Source: Pseudomonas sp. M47T1
Lineage (GTDB): Bacteria; Pseudomonadota; Gammaproteobacteria; Pseudomonadales; Pseudomonadaceae
Direction: 5' to 3'
Length of the DNA stretch: 64,000 nt
Assembly: GCF_000263855.1 (NCBI RefSeq)
Contig: NZ_AJWX01000013.1
Coordinates: 62,001 to 126,000 of the forward strand
A program made the translations under genes and the position numbers. Below are positions 8,593 to 17,087 of the stretch, in pieces (positions within the stretch are counted from its first letter, which is position 1; each line of letters starts with the position of its first letter). Below the pieces are notes generated by a model. That model was not told the DNA's origin, did not search any database, and saw only the letters and a program-made list of their open reading frames with translations.

Positions 8593-9634
8593 GGGCGCGA
8601 ACCCCGGCAGGGTCAACGCCGATCTGTTCGCACAAGCGCACCAGCTCCACCAGGGTGGCGGCACGCATCTTGGCCATGACGTGCTTCTTGTGCACCTTGG
8701 CCGTGACCTCGCGGGTGCCCAGTGCAGAGGCGATCTGCTTGTTGACCTTACCGTCTATCAACAACCCCAGCACCTGGCGCTCGCGCGGGGTCAGGGTCTG
8801 ATAGCGGCCGCGCACCTCGCGCGCCTGTGCCTGGGCGGCAAAGCCCTGGCGCGCGCAGCCCAGCGCACGCTCGATGGCGCCCAGCAGCTCGCCTTCGTCG
8901 AAGGGCTTGGTGAGGAACTCATGGGCGCCGGCCTTCATGGCCTTCACCGACATGGGAATGGTGCCGTAGCCGGTCATGAAGATGATGGGCAACGCGCTGC
9001 CACGCCGCTGCAACTCGCCCTGCAGGTCAAAGCCGGTGCCTGCCTGCAGGTTGACGTCCAGCACCAGGCAGGCCAGGCGCTGCTCGAACGGCGCGGCCAG
9101 GAACGCCTCGGCGCTGGCAAACGCCTGTACGGCGATGTCGGCCGAACGCAGCAGCCGCGACAGGGCATCTCGCACGCTGGCCTCGTCATCCACCACGTAC
9201 ACAATGGCTTCAGGGTGCGTGGGGATCACAGCCGCTCGGGCCGGCACGGGGTCGGCCAGCATGTCATGCAGCCCCAGGCGTTCCAGCAAGGCGATCAGCA
9301 GGCTGTCCCGGCCACTCGGGGCGGGCGGCGCAGCCTCTGCGTGCGGGGCGTCCAGTACCAGCCGGTAGCCACGGCCCGGTACCGTGCGAATGCGCTCGCG
9401 GTCGTTGCCCAAGGCCTTGCGCAGGCTGGAGATATGCACCTGCAGGTTGTTTTCCTCGACCACGACTTCGGGCCACACGTGGGCCAGCAACTGGTCCTTG
9501 GTAACCAGTTGGCCGTGGGCTGCGATCAGCCGTTCGAGAATGTCGAACGCCCGGCTGCCAAGTTTGACGGGCTGCCCTGCGCGCGTCATTTCCCGCAGCG
9601 CAAGACACACTGTGACATTGCCGATATGAATCAT
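8582..9634 (-). CDS. Response regulator with N-terminal OmpR-type and C-terminal LuxR-type DNA-binding domains
   Basis: A 350-aa regulator of unusual build. Residues about 1-95 are a winged helix of the OmpR/CadC kind (VTKDQLLAHVW, then SSLRKALGND and RTVPGRGYRL). A receiver domain follows (about 140-260) with VYVVDDEAS, phospho-acceptor in CLVLDVNL and Lys in LTKPFDEGE. A LuxR/FixJ-type helix-turn-helix closes the protein (LTPRERQVLGLLIDG and NKQIASALG). FixJ-like regulators normally have only receiver plus LuxR domains. The ATG at 9634 begins the winged-helix fold. It is the first gene of the trio ending in the 1711-aa kinase, which is its likely phosphodonor. Confidence 0.88.
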   Translation of the reverse strand: MIHIGNVTVCLALREMTRAGQPVKLGSRAFDILERLIAAHGQLVTKDQLLAHVWPEVVVEENNLQVHISSLRKALGNDRERIRTVPGRGYRLVLDAPHAEAAPPAPSGRDSLLIALLERLGLHDMLADPVPARAAVIPTHPEAIVYVVDDEASVRDALSRLLRSADIAVQAFASAEAFLAAPFEQRLACLVLDVNLQAGTGFDLQGELQRRGSALPIIFMTGYGTIPMSVKAMKAGAHEFLTKPFDEGELLGAIERALGCARQGFAAQAQAREVRGRYQTLTPRERQVLGLLIDGKVNKQIASALGTREVTAKVHKKHVMAKMRAATLVELVRLCEQIGVDPAGVRAHVG

Positions 9635-9827
9635 GGGTACCCCGCCATGCCTTTCAAGCGCCTGTCCGTCTTGTCCCTGGCCATGATGCACAGCGTGGGG
9701 CCTGGCATCGTCACCGACAATTATCCAGATGGATACCAAGTGCAGCCAGCAAAATCAACCACCACTATTGATAACGCTTCTCACTACGAATATGATGACC
9801 TCCTCTTCCCGCGACCGGTGACTGATC

Positions 9828-10133
9828 GTGAACCCCTGCGCACAGAAACTCGACCTTTACCTGACCCAACGCGCGGCGCTGATCAACTACGCGACAAGCG
9901 TGGTCGGTTGCCGCAACCAGGCCGAGCGCCTGGTGCAGGAAGCCTGGTTGCGGTTCGGTGCGCAGGCCGGCGAAACCCGCCTGAGCGGCCTGTTGCGCAT
10001 CGTGCGAAATCTGGCCCACGCCCAGGCACGCCGCCCATTGCGGCCGGTGGTGGTCGCACAACGTCCGCAGCCGGCACCGCGCTGGATGCAGCGCCTGGCT
10101 GGCGCGTTGCTGGGCCTGGCGCCAGCGGTTTGA
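9828..10133 (+). CDS. Short sigma-70 region-2-like (ECF-type) protein
   Basis: A 101-aa protein starting at GTG 9828. The segment INYATSVVGCRNQAERLVQEA, followed by WLRF and LLRIVRNLAHAQARR, matches region 2 of FecI-like ECF sigma factors (core binding and -10 recognition). Region 4, needed for -35 recognition, is missing, so it is either a shortened sigma factor or a protein that only competes for core polymerase. No FecR-like anti-sigma or TonB receptor gene is next to it. It is convergent with benD and ends 10 bp from it. Confidence is moderate because of its size and GTG start. Confidence 0.55.
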   Translation: MNPCAQKLDLYLTQRAALINYATSVVGCRNQAERLVQEAWLRFGAQAGETRLSGLLRIVRNLAHAQARRPLRPVVVAQRPQPAPRWMQRLAGALLGLAPAV

Positions 10134-10143
10134 GCGCTGGCGC
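10119..10143. terminator. Hairpin between convergent sigma-like gene and benD
   Basis: GCGCCAGC (10119-10126) and GCTGGCGC (10136-10143) form a perfect 8-bp stem with a 9-nt loop spanning the 3' ends of the two convergent genes. No T-run follows, so intrinsic termination is only possible, not shown. Confidence 0.35.
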
Positions 10144-10911
10144 TTACCCCAGGTCGCCGCCGCCCACCGGCAAGGTCACCCCGGTGATGTAGGACGCCTC
10201 ATCCGAGGCCAGGAACAGGATCGCCCCCACCTGCTCGTCCACCGTGCCGTAACGATGCATCAGGCTGGTGTCCAGGGTCTGATCGACAATCTGCTGGTAC
10301 CACACTTTCTCTTGCTCGCTCTGCTCGGCGCTGTTACGCGGAATGCGCCGTGGCGGTGCTTCGGTGCCGCCCGGGGCGGTGGCGTTGACCCGCACGCCGC
10401 GGCCGGCGGTTTCGAAGGCCAGGCAGGCGGTCAGGGCATTCACCCCGCCCTTGGCGGCGCCATAGGGCACGCGGTTGAGGCTGCGGGTGGCGATGGACGA
10501 GACGTTGACAATGGCGCCACTGCCCTGCTCCAGCAGGGTTGGCAGCACCGCGTGGCAGCACCACAGTGTGGGGAACAGCGAGCGGCGCACTTCAGCTTCG
10601 ATCTGTTGTGGCTCGTAGTGCTCGAACGGCTTGGCCCAGATAGTGCCACCCACATTGTTGATCAGGATATCCAGCCGGCCGAAGTGCTGCACGGCGGCTT
10701 GCACGGCGCGGGCGCATTCTTCGTATTGCTCGAGGTCGGCGGTCAACACCAGGGGCTTGTTGGGCAGCTGTTCAAGCTCGTAGACGAGCTCGCTGCGGTC
10801 CACCAGCACCAGGCGAGCGCCTTCGGCCGCCAGGCGTTGAGCCACACGCAGGCCGATGCCTTGGGCGGCGCCGGTGACCAGCGCGATCTTGTTTTCAAAT
10901 CGGTTCATCAA
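10144..10911 (-). CDS. benD: Benzoate diol (1,6-dihydroxycyclohexa-2,4-diene-1-carboxylate) dehydrogenase
   Basis: A 255-aa short-chain dehydrogenase with the NAD-binding TGAAQGIG motif near the N-terminus, NNVGG, and the active-site Tyr-x3-Lys in YGAAK. By family and position it oxidises the cis-dihydrodiol of benzoate to catechol, releasing CO2 and making NADH. It is the last gene of the benABCD run and follows benC after 79 bp that contain a strong hairpin, which could lower its expression relative to benABC. It is convergent with the sigma-like gene. Confidence 0.92.
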   Translation of the reverse strand: MMNRFENKIALVTGAAQGIGLRVAQRLAAEGARLVLVDRSELVYELEQLPNKPLVLTADLEQYEECARAVQAAVQHFGRLDILINNVGGTIWAKPFEHYEPQQIEAEVRRSLFPTLWCCHAVLPTLLEQGSGAIVNVSSIATRSLNRVPYGAAKGGVNALTACLAFETAGRGVRVNATAPGGTEAPPRRIPRNSAEQSEQEKVWYQQIVDQTLDTSLMHRYGTVDEQVGAILFLASDEASYITGVTLPVGGGDLG

Positions 10912-10933
10912 TCTTCCTCGCGGGCTGCACCCG

Positions 10934-10968
10934 CCCTGTAGGCGCGCACCGTGTCCGCGCCTACAGGG
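10934..10968. repeat. Palindromic hairpin between benC and benD
   Basis: CCCTGTAGGCGCG (10934-10946) pairs perfectly with CGCGCCTACAGGG (10956-10968) over a 9-nt loop. It has the form of a Pseudomonas REP-type palindrome and lies inside the ben operon, where it could stabilise the upstream benABC message or attenuate into benD. Confidence 0.6.
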
Positions 10969-10990
10969 GTGGAGGCAACCGATAGTGGGT

Positions 10991-12004
10991 TCACGCCGCG
11001 CTGGCGGCGAATTTTTCGAAATAGAAGTTGGCCGGGACGATGCCCTGGTCGCGCAAGTAGGCGCTCACCGCCTCCACCATGGGCGGCGGGCCGCACAGGT
11101 AGACGTCCACATCGCCATCGTTCAGGTGCGCAGGCTCTATGTGCTGGGTTACGTAGCCCTTGCGCGGGTAGCTGCTGTCCGGGCTGGCCACGCAGGCGCT
11201 GAAGGTAAAGGTGGGGATGCGCGCGGCCAGGTCTTCCAGCCGCGCGGTTTCCACCAGGTCGATGTCGTGGGTCACGCCGTAGATCAGGTGCACCGGGTGC
11301 TCGCTGCCCTGCTCGGCAATGCGTTCGAGCATGGCGGTGAACGGTGCCAGGCCCGTACCGCCGGCCAGCAGCAACAGCGGCCGGCGAATGTCGCGCAGGT
11401 AAAAGCTGCCCAACGGGCCCGCCAGCGTCATGCTGTCGCCCGCCTTGGCCAACCCGGTGAGGAAGCTGCTCATCAAGCCGCCCGGCACGTTGCGGATCAG
11501 AAAGCTGACCTCGCCGTCACGCTGCAAGGAGCTGAAGGAATAGGCCCGGGTGTGCTCGCTGCCCGGCACTTGCAGGTTCACGTACTGGCCCGGCAGAAAC
11601 GCCAGTTGGCTCAGGGCCTCGCCCTTGATTTTCAAGGCGATGGTGCTGTCGGACAACTGCTGCACCGCGCTGATGGTAGCGTCGTATCTGGACTGCTTGG
11701 TCTTGCACACGTCCGAGGACGCCGGTACCCGCACCACGCAGTCACTCTGGGCGCGCATCTGGCAGGTCAGCACGTAGCCTTGCGCCGCTTCTTCCTCGGT
11801 CAGGGCGTCGTCGATGTAGTCCTCGCCCAGGTCGTAGCGGCCCGCTTCGGCGAAGCACTTGCAGGTGCCGCACGCACCGTCGCGGCAGTCCAAAGGGATG
11901 TTGATGCCCTGGCGATAGGCCGCCTCGGCCACGGTTTCAGCAGCGTTGCTGTCGATGAAACGGGTCACGCCATCTTCGAAATTCAGTGCGATCTTGTAGG
12001 TCAT
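10991..12004 (-). CDS. benC: Benzoate 1,2-dioxygenase electron-transfer component (reductase)
   Basis: A 337-aa reductase in the order expected for BenC/XylZ: an N-terminal plant-type [2Fe-2S] ferredoxin domain with CRDGACGTCKC plus a later cysteine, then an FAD domain with RAYSFSS, and an NAD-binding domain with GGTGLAPF and a C-terminal CGPPPM. It passes electrons from NADH to the BenAB oxygenase. The gene starts 10 bp after benB ends and is clearly co-transcribed with it. Length and domain order agree with the family. Confidence 0.95.
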   Translation of the reverse strand: MTYKIALNFEDGVTRFIDSNAAETVAEAAYRQGINIPLDCRDGACGTCKCFAEAGRYDLGEDYIDDALTEEEAAQGYVLTCQMRAQSDCVVRVPASSDVCKTKQSRYDATISAVQQLSDSTIALKIKGEALSQLAFLPGQYVNLQVPGSEHTRAYSFSSLQRDGEVSFLIRNVPGGLMSSFLTGLAKAGDSMTLAGPLGSFYLRDIRRPLLLLAGGTGLAPFTAMLERIAEQGSEHPVHLIYGVTHDIDLVETARLEDLAARIPTFTFSACVASPDSSYPRKGYVTQHIEPAHLNDGDVDVYLCGPPPMVEAVSAYLRDQGIVPANFYFEKFAASAA

Positions 12005-12014
12005 GATGGCCGCC

Positions 12015-12503
12015 TCAAATGTGGTAGACGTCGATGAGCTGACGAACGTAGTCGTTCTTCAGCACCACTTTCTTGGCCTTGATCAGCGGCTGCTCACCCC
12101 GGGTATCGAGGGTGTAGAAGCTGGTGCCGAAGTAGCTGTCCACGGTCTTGTAGCGAAAGCTCAGGGTGTGCCAGTTGAAGCGCACCTGGGCCACGCCGTC
12201 GCCCTGCTCCAGCACCTCGATGTTGCTGAGGTTGTGCGAGGTGCGGGTGTCGGGAACGCTGGCACTGGAGCGCTCGGTCTTGATGCGGAACACGCGGTCT
12301 TCCAGGCCATCGCGGCGGCCGTACCAAATCAGCGAGATCTCGCGTTGCGGGTCTTGGGTCAGCTCATCGTTGTCGTCCCAGCTGGGCATCCAGAAGGTAG
12401 CGTCGGGGGCGTACAGCTCCAGCCAGCTGTCCCAGTCCTTGTCGTCCAGGTAGCGGGCTTCGCGGTACAGGAAGTCGCGCACAGCGTCGTAGGTGATGGT
12501 CAT
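12015..12503 (-). CDS. benB: Benzoate 1,2-dioxygenase small (beta) subunit
   Basis: A 162-aa ring-hydroxylating dioxygenase beta subunit (cystatin/NTF2-like fold), recognisable by [18 protein letters not shown] near the N-terminus and by its place between benA and benC. It has a structural role in the alpha3-beta3 oxygenase. The ATG at 12503 overlaps the benA stop as ATGA, so the two subunits are translationally coupled, which suits a 1:1 complex. A longer upstream reading would lie inside benA and is rejected. Confidence 0.93.
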   Translation of the reverse strand: MTITYDAVRDFLYREARYLDDKDWDSWLELYAPDATFWMPSWDDNDELTQDPQREISLIWYGRRDGLEDRVFRIKTERSSASVPDTRTSHNLSNIEVLEQGDGVAQVRFNWHTLSFRYKTVDSYFGTSFYTLDTRGEQPLIKAKKVVLKNDYVRQLIDVYHI

Positions 12504-13864
12504 TGCACCACCTCCACATCGATGCGTTTGGCCTGCTCGGCCTGCAGCGCGTTGATCATGGTTTGCTGCCAATACTTGTGCTGCATCACGAACAAGCCTT
12601 CATCTTCGGTGCGCACGCCACTGAGCTGCGGGTGCAGGTCGATTTCCCTGGCCGCCTCATCGGCGCCTTCCACCCAGTGCGCGGCGCCACGGGACATGTC
12701 GTTCCAGGCGGTGGTGCTGCCCTGGTAACCCATCTGGCAGGAGCGGAATTCCTCCAGGTCATCGGGGGTGGCCATGCCGCTGACGTTGAAGAAGTCTTCG
12801 TACTGACGAATGCGCTGGCTGCGCGCCGCATCGCTCTCGCCCTTGGGCGCAATGCAGTAGATGGTGATTTCGGTGCGGTTGACGTCGATGGGCCGAGCGA
12901 TGCGGATCTGCGAGCTGAACTGGTCCATGAGGTAGACGTTGGGGTACAGGCACAGGTTACGCGAGTTCTCGATCATCCAGTCGGCACGGGCACTGCCGAA
13001 CTGCCCGGCCAACTCATCGCGGCGCTCGTACAGGGGGCGGTCTTCGGGATTAGACCAGCGGGTCCAAAGCAGCATGTGGCCCTTGTCGAACGAGTAGAAG
13101 CCCCCGCCCTGCTTGGCCCAGCCGCCGGCGCTCATGGTCTTGGCGGCGACCTCGGCTTCGCGCTGCTGGCGTTGCTGCTGGGTGGCGGCGTAGTTCCAGT
13201 GCACGGCGCTGACGTGGTAACCATCGGCGCCGTTTTCGGCGGTGAGCTTCCAGTTGCCTTCGTACACGTAGCTGCTGGAGCCGCGCAGCACTTCCAGGCC
13301 TTCGGGGGACTGGTCGACGATCATGTCGATGATCTTGGCCGACTCGCCCAGGTGCTCCACCAAGGTCGGTACATCAGCGTTCAGTGAGCCGAACAGGAAG
13401 CCGCGGTAGGACTCCAAGCGCGCCACTTTGGTGAGGTCGTGGGAGCCTTCACAGTTGAAGCTCGACGGGTAGCCGGCTTCCTTGGGGTCCTTCACTTTCA
13501 GCAGCTTGCCGGAGTTATTGAAGGTCCAGCCGTGAAACGGGCAGGTGTAGGAGGCGCGGTTGCCGGTCTTGTGCCGGCACAGCATGGCGCCGCGGTGGCT
13601 GCAGGCGTTGAGGAAGGCGTTGAGCTCGCCGGCTTTGTTGCGGGCGATGAAGATGGGTTGGCGGCCCATCTGCGTGGTGTAGAAGTCATTGACGTTGGGG
13701 ATCTGGCTTTCGTGGGCCAGGTACAGCCAGTTGCCTTCGAAGATGTGCTTCATCTCCAGCTCGAACAGGCGTGGGTCGGTGAACATCTCCCGCTTGCAGC
13801 GGTAGATGCCCTGCTCGCGGTCTTCTTGCAGCAAGGCATTGAGGTACTCGATTCCCAGGGTCAT
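12500..13864 (-). CDS. benA: Benzoate 1,2-dioxygenase large (alpha) subunit
   Basis: A 454-aa Rieske oxygenase alpha subunit. The Rieske [2Fe-2S] site is visible as Cys88-x-His90 (CSHRG) and Cys108-x2-His111 (CPFHGW). The catalytic domain contains the mononuclear-iron region [16 protein letters not shown]. The sequence follows BenA rather than anthranilate dioxygenase AntA, which has a different N-terminus. The ATG at 13864 gives [13 protein letters not shown], the normal BenA start; longer readings run into the promoter. Two BenR-type half-sites lie just upstream. With benB and benC it converts benzoate to the cis-diol. Confidence 0.95.
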   Translation of the reverse strand: MTLGIEYLNALLQEDREQGIYRCKREMFTDPRLFELEMKHIFEGNWLYLAHESQIPNVNDFYTTQMGRQPIFIARNKAGELNAFLNACSHRGAMLCRHKTGNRASYTCPFHGWTFNNSGKLLKVKDPKEAGYPSSFNCEGSHDLTKVARLESYRGFLFGSLNADVPTLVEHLGESAKIIDMIVDQSPEGLEVLRGSSSYVYEGNWKLTAENGADGYHVSAVHWNYAATQQQRQQREAEVAAKTMSAGGWAKQGGGFYSFDKGHMLLWTRWSNPEDRPLYERRDELAGQFGSARADWMIENSRNLCLYPNVYLMDQFSSQIRIARPIDVNRTEITIYCIAPKGESDAARSQRIRQYEDFFNVSGMATPDDLEEFRSCQMGYQGSTTAWNDMSRGAAHWVEGADEAAREIDLHPQLSGVRTEDEGLFVMQHKYWQQTMINALQAEQAKRIDVEVVQ

Positions 13865-13929
13865 GGCCAGGGCCTCCGTTGTTATTGTGTTCAGGCACCT
13901 CCAGCGTACGAGTGGGTCAAGGGTGGCAA

Positions 13930-13965
13930 TAGCCGCTGCGTGCAGACCGCTATCCGTTTTGTGCA
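13930..13965 (-). promoter_or_regulatory. BenR/XylS operator of the benA promoter (two direct half-sites)
   Basis: On the minus strand two copies of TGCA-N6-GGNTA occur in tandem: distal TGCACAAAACGGATA (13965-13951) and proximal TGCACGCAGCGGCTA (13944-13930), separated by 6 nt, a 21-bp period. This is the XylS/BenR recognition pattern of the Pm promoter. A -10-like TACGCT (13908-13903) lies 21 nt after the proximal site. The distal site abuts the 3' end of benR. Confidence 0.8.
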
Positions 13966-14927
13966 AGGCCGTTGCGGCGGCGCTTGAGCGTGTCTGACGG
14001 TAACTCGCCAAACTGTTTGCGGTAGCTTTCCGAGAACCGCCCCAGGTGCAGAAAGCCGTAGTCCATGGCCAGTTCAGACAGGCTGCGCACCTTGCAGGTG
14101 GGGTCTACCAGGCAGGCATGCACCCGCGCCAGGCGGCGCTGGCGGATGTAGTTGGCCGGCGTTGTGCAGGCGTTGCGCTCAAACAACCCGTAAAGGCTGC
14201 GCACGCTGACCTGGGCCAGCCGCGCCAGGGCCTCGCTGCCCAGTTCGTCGCCAAGGTGGTGGTCGATGTAATCGACCACTCGCTCGAAATTCAGCGGTCG
14301 CTCGTGGCCCGTCACCGGGTTCACGTTGGTGCGGGTGAGGCTCAACAGCTTGCTGGCGACGATCTGCGTGTAGTGGGCCTGCACCAGCGGTTGCGGCTCG
14401 GCCTCCTCGGCCTCCTGGCAGACCATGCCCAGCAGGCTCACCAGGCCGTGCAGGTCGTCCAGGCGGTAGCGGTGTTCGAGGAAGCGCACGCCGCCTTCGG
14501 GCAAGGCCCAGTGCTGCTGCTCGCACAGGCCATCGAGCAGGCGCACCGGTACCTTGACGATGAACTTCTCGCAGTCAGCCGAGTAGGTCAGGTCCACCGG
14601 GTCGTCGGGGTTGATCAACAGCAATTCACCCGGCGCCAGGTAGTGCTCGTCACGGCCGCGACGCCACAGGCAATGGCCCTGCAACAGCACTTGCAGGTGA
14701 AAGAAGCGTTCCAGGGCCGGCGACACCACGCGCACGGCGGCGCCGTAACCGATGCGGCACAGGTCCAGTTCGGCGAACGAGCGATGGCTCAGGTGTGCCA
14801 GCGGGCGGCTGGCACGGGGCAGTTGAATGCAGTGGCTGCCCACATGCTGGTTGACGTACACAGACACCGCATGGGGGTCGGCCTGGGTGAAAACCTCACT
14901 GCGCTGGCCCAGTAAAGGCGTGTGCAT
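13950..14927 (-). CDS. benR: AraC/XylS-family activator of the benzoate operon
   Basis: A 325-aa AraC/XylS-family protein. The N-terminal two thirds form the effector-binding/dimer domain (for example [15 protein letters not shown]), and the C-terminus carries the two helix-turn-helices ([18 protein letters not shown] and [20 protein letters not shown]). It is encoded immediately upstream of benA on the same strand, and its presumed operator lies between and partly at the end of this gene. By family knowledge BenR activates benABCD when benzoate is present. The ATG at 14927 is supported by length. Confidence 0.92.
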   Translation of the reverse strand: MHTPLLGQRSEVFTQADPHAVSVYVNQHVGSHCIQLPRASRPLAHLSHRSFAELDLCRIGYGAAVRVVSPALERFFHLQVLLQGHCLWRRGRDEHYLAPGELLLINPDDPVDLTYSADCEKFIVKVPVRLLDGLCEQQHWALPEGGVRFLEHRYRLDDLHGLVSLLGMVCQEAEEAEPQPLVQAHYTQIVASKLLSLTRTNVNPVTGHERPLNFERVVDYIDHHLGDELGSEALARLAQVSVRSLYGLFERNACTTPANYIRQRRLARVHACLVDPTCKVRSLSELAMDYGFLHLGRFSESYRKQFGELPSDTLKRRRNGLAQNG

Positions 14928-15010
14928 GGCTGGTCACTCTGATTGTTTTTATACGTGCGGTTATCTTCGCCCTTTGCGCCCTCGGGCGCCAATAGGGTCG
15001 AGATCTGGTG

Positions 15011-15029
15011 CCATACCTGCCGGGTATGG
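15011..15029. promoter_or_regulatory. Palindrome upstream of the secreted esterase gene
   Basis: CCATACC (15011-15017) and GGTATGG (15023-15029) form a perfect 7-bp inverted repeat with a 5-nt centre, in the 257-bp gap between the divergent benR and esterase genes. It is an operator candidate; no binder is known. Confidence 0.35.
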
Positions 15030-15184
15030 TAGCGCGGCTTGTTAGTCCCTTATTTAGAAACAATCATTCTCCATTTAAGCCAATTGTTCCTTTTATCAAG
15101 CCTACGTAAAGTGGCCTCCATACCGCGTACCCCACAACCACGGGTAGCGGTCCACCACTGACATTATCTTGAAGGAACAACACC

Positions 15185-16198
15185 ATGACCCTGCGCAAAG
15201 CCCTGACCACCACCCTGCTAGCCCTCTGCGTCAACAACGCCTTCGCTGCCGACACCGGCGCCGAGCATCAGACTCAGGCCTTTCTGAATGCCTTGAATGC
15301 CGGCGGTGGCACACCACTGGAACAACTGAGCCCCAAGGATGCCCGGGCGGTACTGACCGGCGCGCAGAACTCGGTGAAAGTCGACCTGTCGGGCACCGAG
15401 GTCAGCAACAAGACCATCCAGGCGAATGGCCAGGCCATCAAGCTGACCATCGTGCGCCCTGCCAAGGTCAAGGGTGACTTGCCGGTGTTCATGTTCTTCC
15501 ACGGCGGCGGCTGGGTGCTGGGCGACTACCCCACCCATGCCCGCCTGATCCATGACCTGGTGGTGGGCTCTGGCGCGGTGGCGGTGTACGTGGACTACAC
15601 GCCTTCACCGGAAGCCCATTACCCCACCGCCATCAACCAGGCCTACGCCGCGACTCGCTGGGTGGCCGAGCATGGCAAGCAGATCGGCGTGGACAGCCAG
15701 CGCCTGGCTGTGGCCGGCAACAGCGTGGGCGGCAACATGGCTGCGGTGGTCAGCCTGATGGCGAAGGAACAGGGCACGCCGAAACTGCGCTTCCAGTTGC
15801 TGCTGTGGCCGGTGACCGACGCCAGCTTCGACACCGCCTCCTATCAACAGTATGCCGAAGGTCATTTCCTGACCAAAAACATGATGGCCTGGTTCTGGGA
15901 CAGCTACACCACCGACGCGGCGCAACGCGCCGAGATCCATGCCTCGCCGTTGCGTGCCAGCCTGGAACAACTCAAGGGCCTGCCACCGGCGCTGGTACAG
16001 ACCGCCGGGCTTGATGTGCTGCGTGACGAAGGCGAGGCCTATGCCCGTAAACTGGATGCCGCCGGGGTTGAAGTGACCGCCGTACGCTACAACGGCATGA
16101 TCCATGACTACGGCCTGCTCAACCCGTTGAGCAACATCCCCGAAGTCAAGGCTGCGCTGCGCCAGGCGGCTCAGGAGCTGAAGGTTCACCTGAACTGA
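15185..16198 (+). CDS. Secreted alpha/beta hydrolase (HSL-type esterase/lipase)
   Basis: A 337-aa hormone-sensitive-lipase-type esterase. Residues about 1-23 are a signal peptide (basic start, hydrophobic core, cleavage near AFA|AD), so it is exported. The oxyanion motif HGGGW and the nucleophile elbow GNSVGG, in place of the more common GDSAGG, are visible. The late Asp and His of the triad fall in LDVLRDEG and MIHDYGLL. GAAGGA lies about 10 nt before ATG 15185. It is divergent from benR and convergent with the molybdate-type permease. The natural ester is unknown. Confidence 0.88.
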   Translation: MTLRKALTTTLLALCVNNAFAADTGAEHQTQAFLNALNAGGGTPLEQLSPKDARAVLTGAQNSVKVDLSGTEVSNKTIQANGQAIKLTIVRPAKVKGDLPVFMFFHGGGWVLGDYPTHARLIHDLVVGSGAVAVYVDYTPSPEAHYPTAINQAYAATRWVAEHGKQIGVDSQRLAVAGNSVGGNMAAVVSLMAKEQGTPKLRFQLLLWPVTDASFDTASYQQYAEGHFLTKNMMAWFWDSYTTDAAQRAEIHASPLRASLEQLKGLPPALVQTAGLDVLRDEGEAYARKLDAAGVEVTAVRYNGMIHDYGLLNPLSNIPEVKAALRQAAQELKVHLN

Positions 16199-16257
16199 CG
16201 CCCGTAGCAGCAACTGTCCTGCGTCAGAAATAACAGGAGCTGCCAACAGGCTGCGAA

Positions 16258-16280
16258 GGCCCGCACCGCGGGCCTGTTTT
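16258..16280 (+). terminator. Intrinsic terminator after the esterase gene
   Basis: GGCCCGC (16258-16264), a 3-nt loop and GCGGGCC (16268-16274) are followed by TGTTTT. A second hairpin, AAGGTCC-TGC-GGACCTT (16297-16313), sits closer to the convergent permease gene. Both fall in REP-like sequence. Confidence 0.55.
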
Positions 16281-16333
16281 CGGCATGACACCGCCGAAGG
16301 TCCTGCGGACCTTTTCGCAGCGTTCGGCAGCGC

Positions 16334-17083
16334 CTAAAGGGCCAGCCGGCCGCGCAGGCACCACAACGGAAACGGCAAGGTCACGATCAGCAACAGCCAC
16401 AACAGCGCGTACACTGAATCCACGCCTTCGTTCTGCAAATTGACGAATAACTTCACCGGGATGCCCTGGGGGAAGTAGGCGAACACCATGACAATGCCAA
16501 ACTCACCGATCACCCGCGCCCAAACGATGGCCAGGCCGTTGGCAAGGCTGCGCCGCGCCAGCGGCAAGGTAACGCGGCGAAACACCTGGGCCGGGGCATC
16601 GCCCAGGCTGCGGGCGGCCTCCTCCAGCACCCGGGGTACCTGTTCGAAGGCATTGCGGGCGCACAGCACGTAATACGCCAGGCCGCCGTACACCTGGGCC
16701 AGCACAAAGGCCGGCGGGTTGTTGTTAAGGCTGACGCCCACATGACCCAGCCACTCACCAATACTGCCGTAAGGCCCATAAGCACCGACCAGCACGATGC
16801 CCATGGCCAACGGCGGGGTCAACAGCGACAGCAACACCAAGGTCTGGGCCGCGGACTTCGCCCGCGAACCGGTGCGCGCCAGCCAGAACGCCAAGGGCGT
16901 GCCCAACACGACAATCACCAGCATCGACACGGCGGTCAGCCCCAGCGACACCGCCACCGCCGTCCAATCACCATATGCCAGCTGCCAATGCCGCCAACCC
17001 GTCGCCTGGATCAACGCCAGCATCGGCACCACCAGTACCAGCAGCGCGGGCAGGCCCAGCCACGCCAGGCGCCCACGGTTCAT
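16334..17083 (-). CDS. ABC transporter permease, molybdate/tungstate type
   Basis: A 249-aa integral membrane permease with about five to six hydrophobic segments and the EAA-loop region (EEAARSLGDAPAQVFRRVTL) that contacts the ATPase. It fits the ModB/CysT/WtpB group. It starts 4 bp after the binding-protein gene ends, so they form an operon. The ATG at 17083 gives a normal amino terminus; a longer reading overlaps the upstream gene. No ATPase gene follows: the next gene is the convergent esterase, so a ModC-type subunit must come from elsewhere. Confidence 0.85.
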   Translation of the reverse strand: MNRGRLAWLGLPALLVLVVPMLALIQATGWRHWQLAYGDWTAVAVSLGLTAVSMLVIVVLGTPLAFWLARTGSRAKSAAQTLVLLSLLTPPLAMGIVLVGAYGPYGSIGEWLGHVGVSLNNNPPAFVLAQVYGGLAYYVLCARNAFEQVPRVLEEAARSLGDAPAQVFRRVTLPLARRSLANGLAIVWARVIGEFGIVMVFAYFPQGIPVKLFVNLQNEGVDSVYALLWLLLIVTLPFPLWCLRGRLAL

Positions 17084-17087
17084 GTCG

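Noticed and set aside
9765..9785. Fur-like sequence upstream of the sigma-like gene
   Set aside because: Only about 12 of 19 positions fit and no iron-uptake gene is adjacent.
15064..15255. 63-aa minus-strand frame upstream of and into the esterase gene
   Set aside because: No ribosome site, overlaps the esterase signal peptide coding region and has no known relative.
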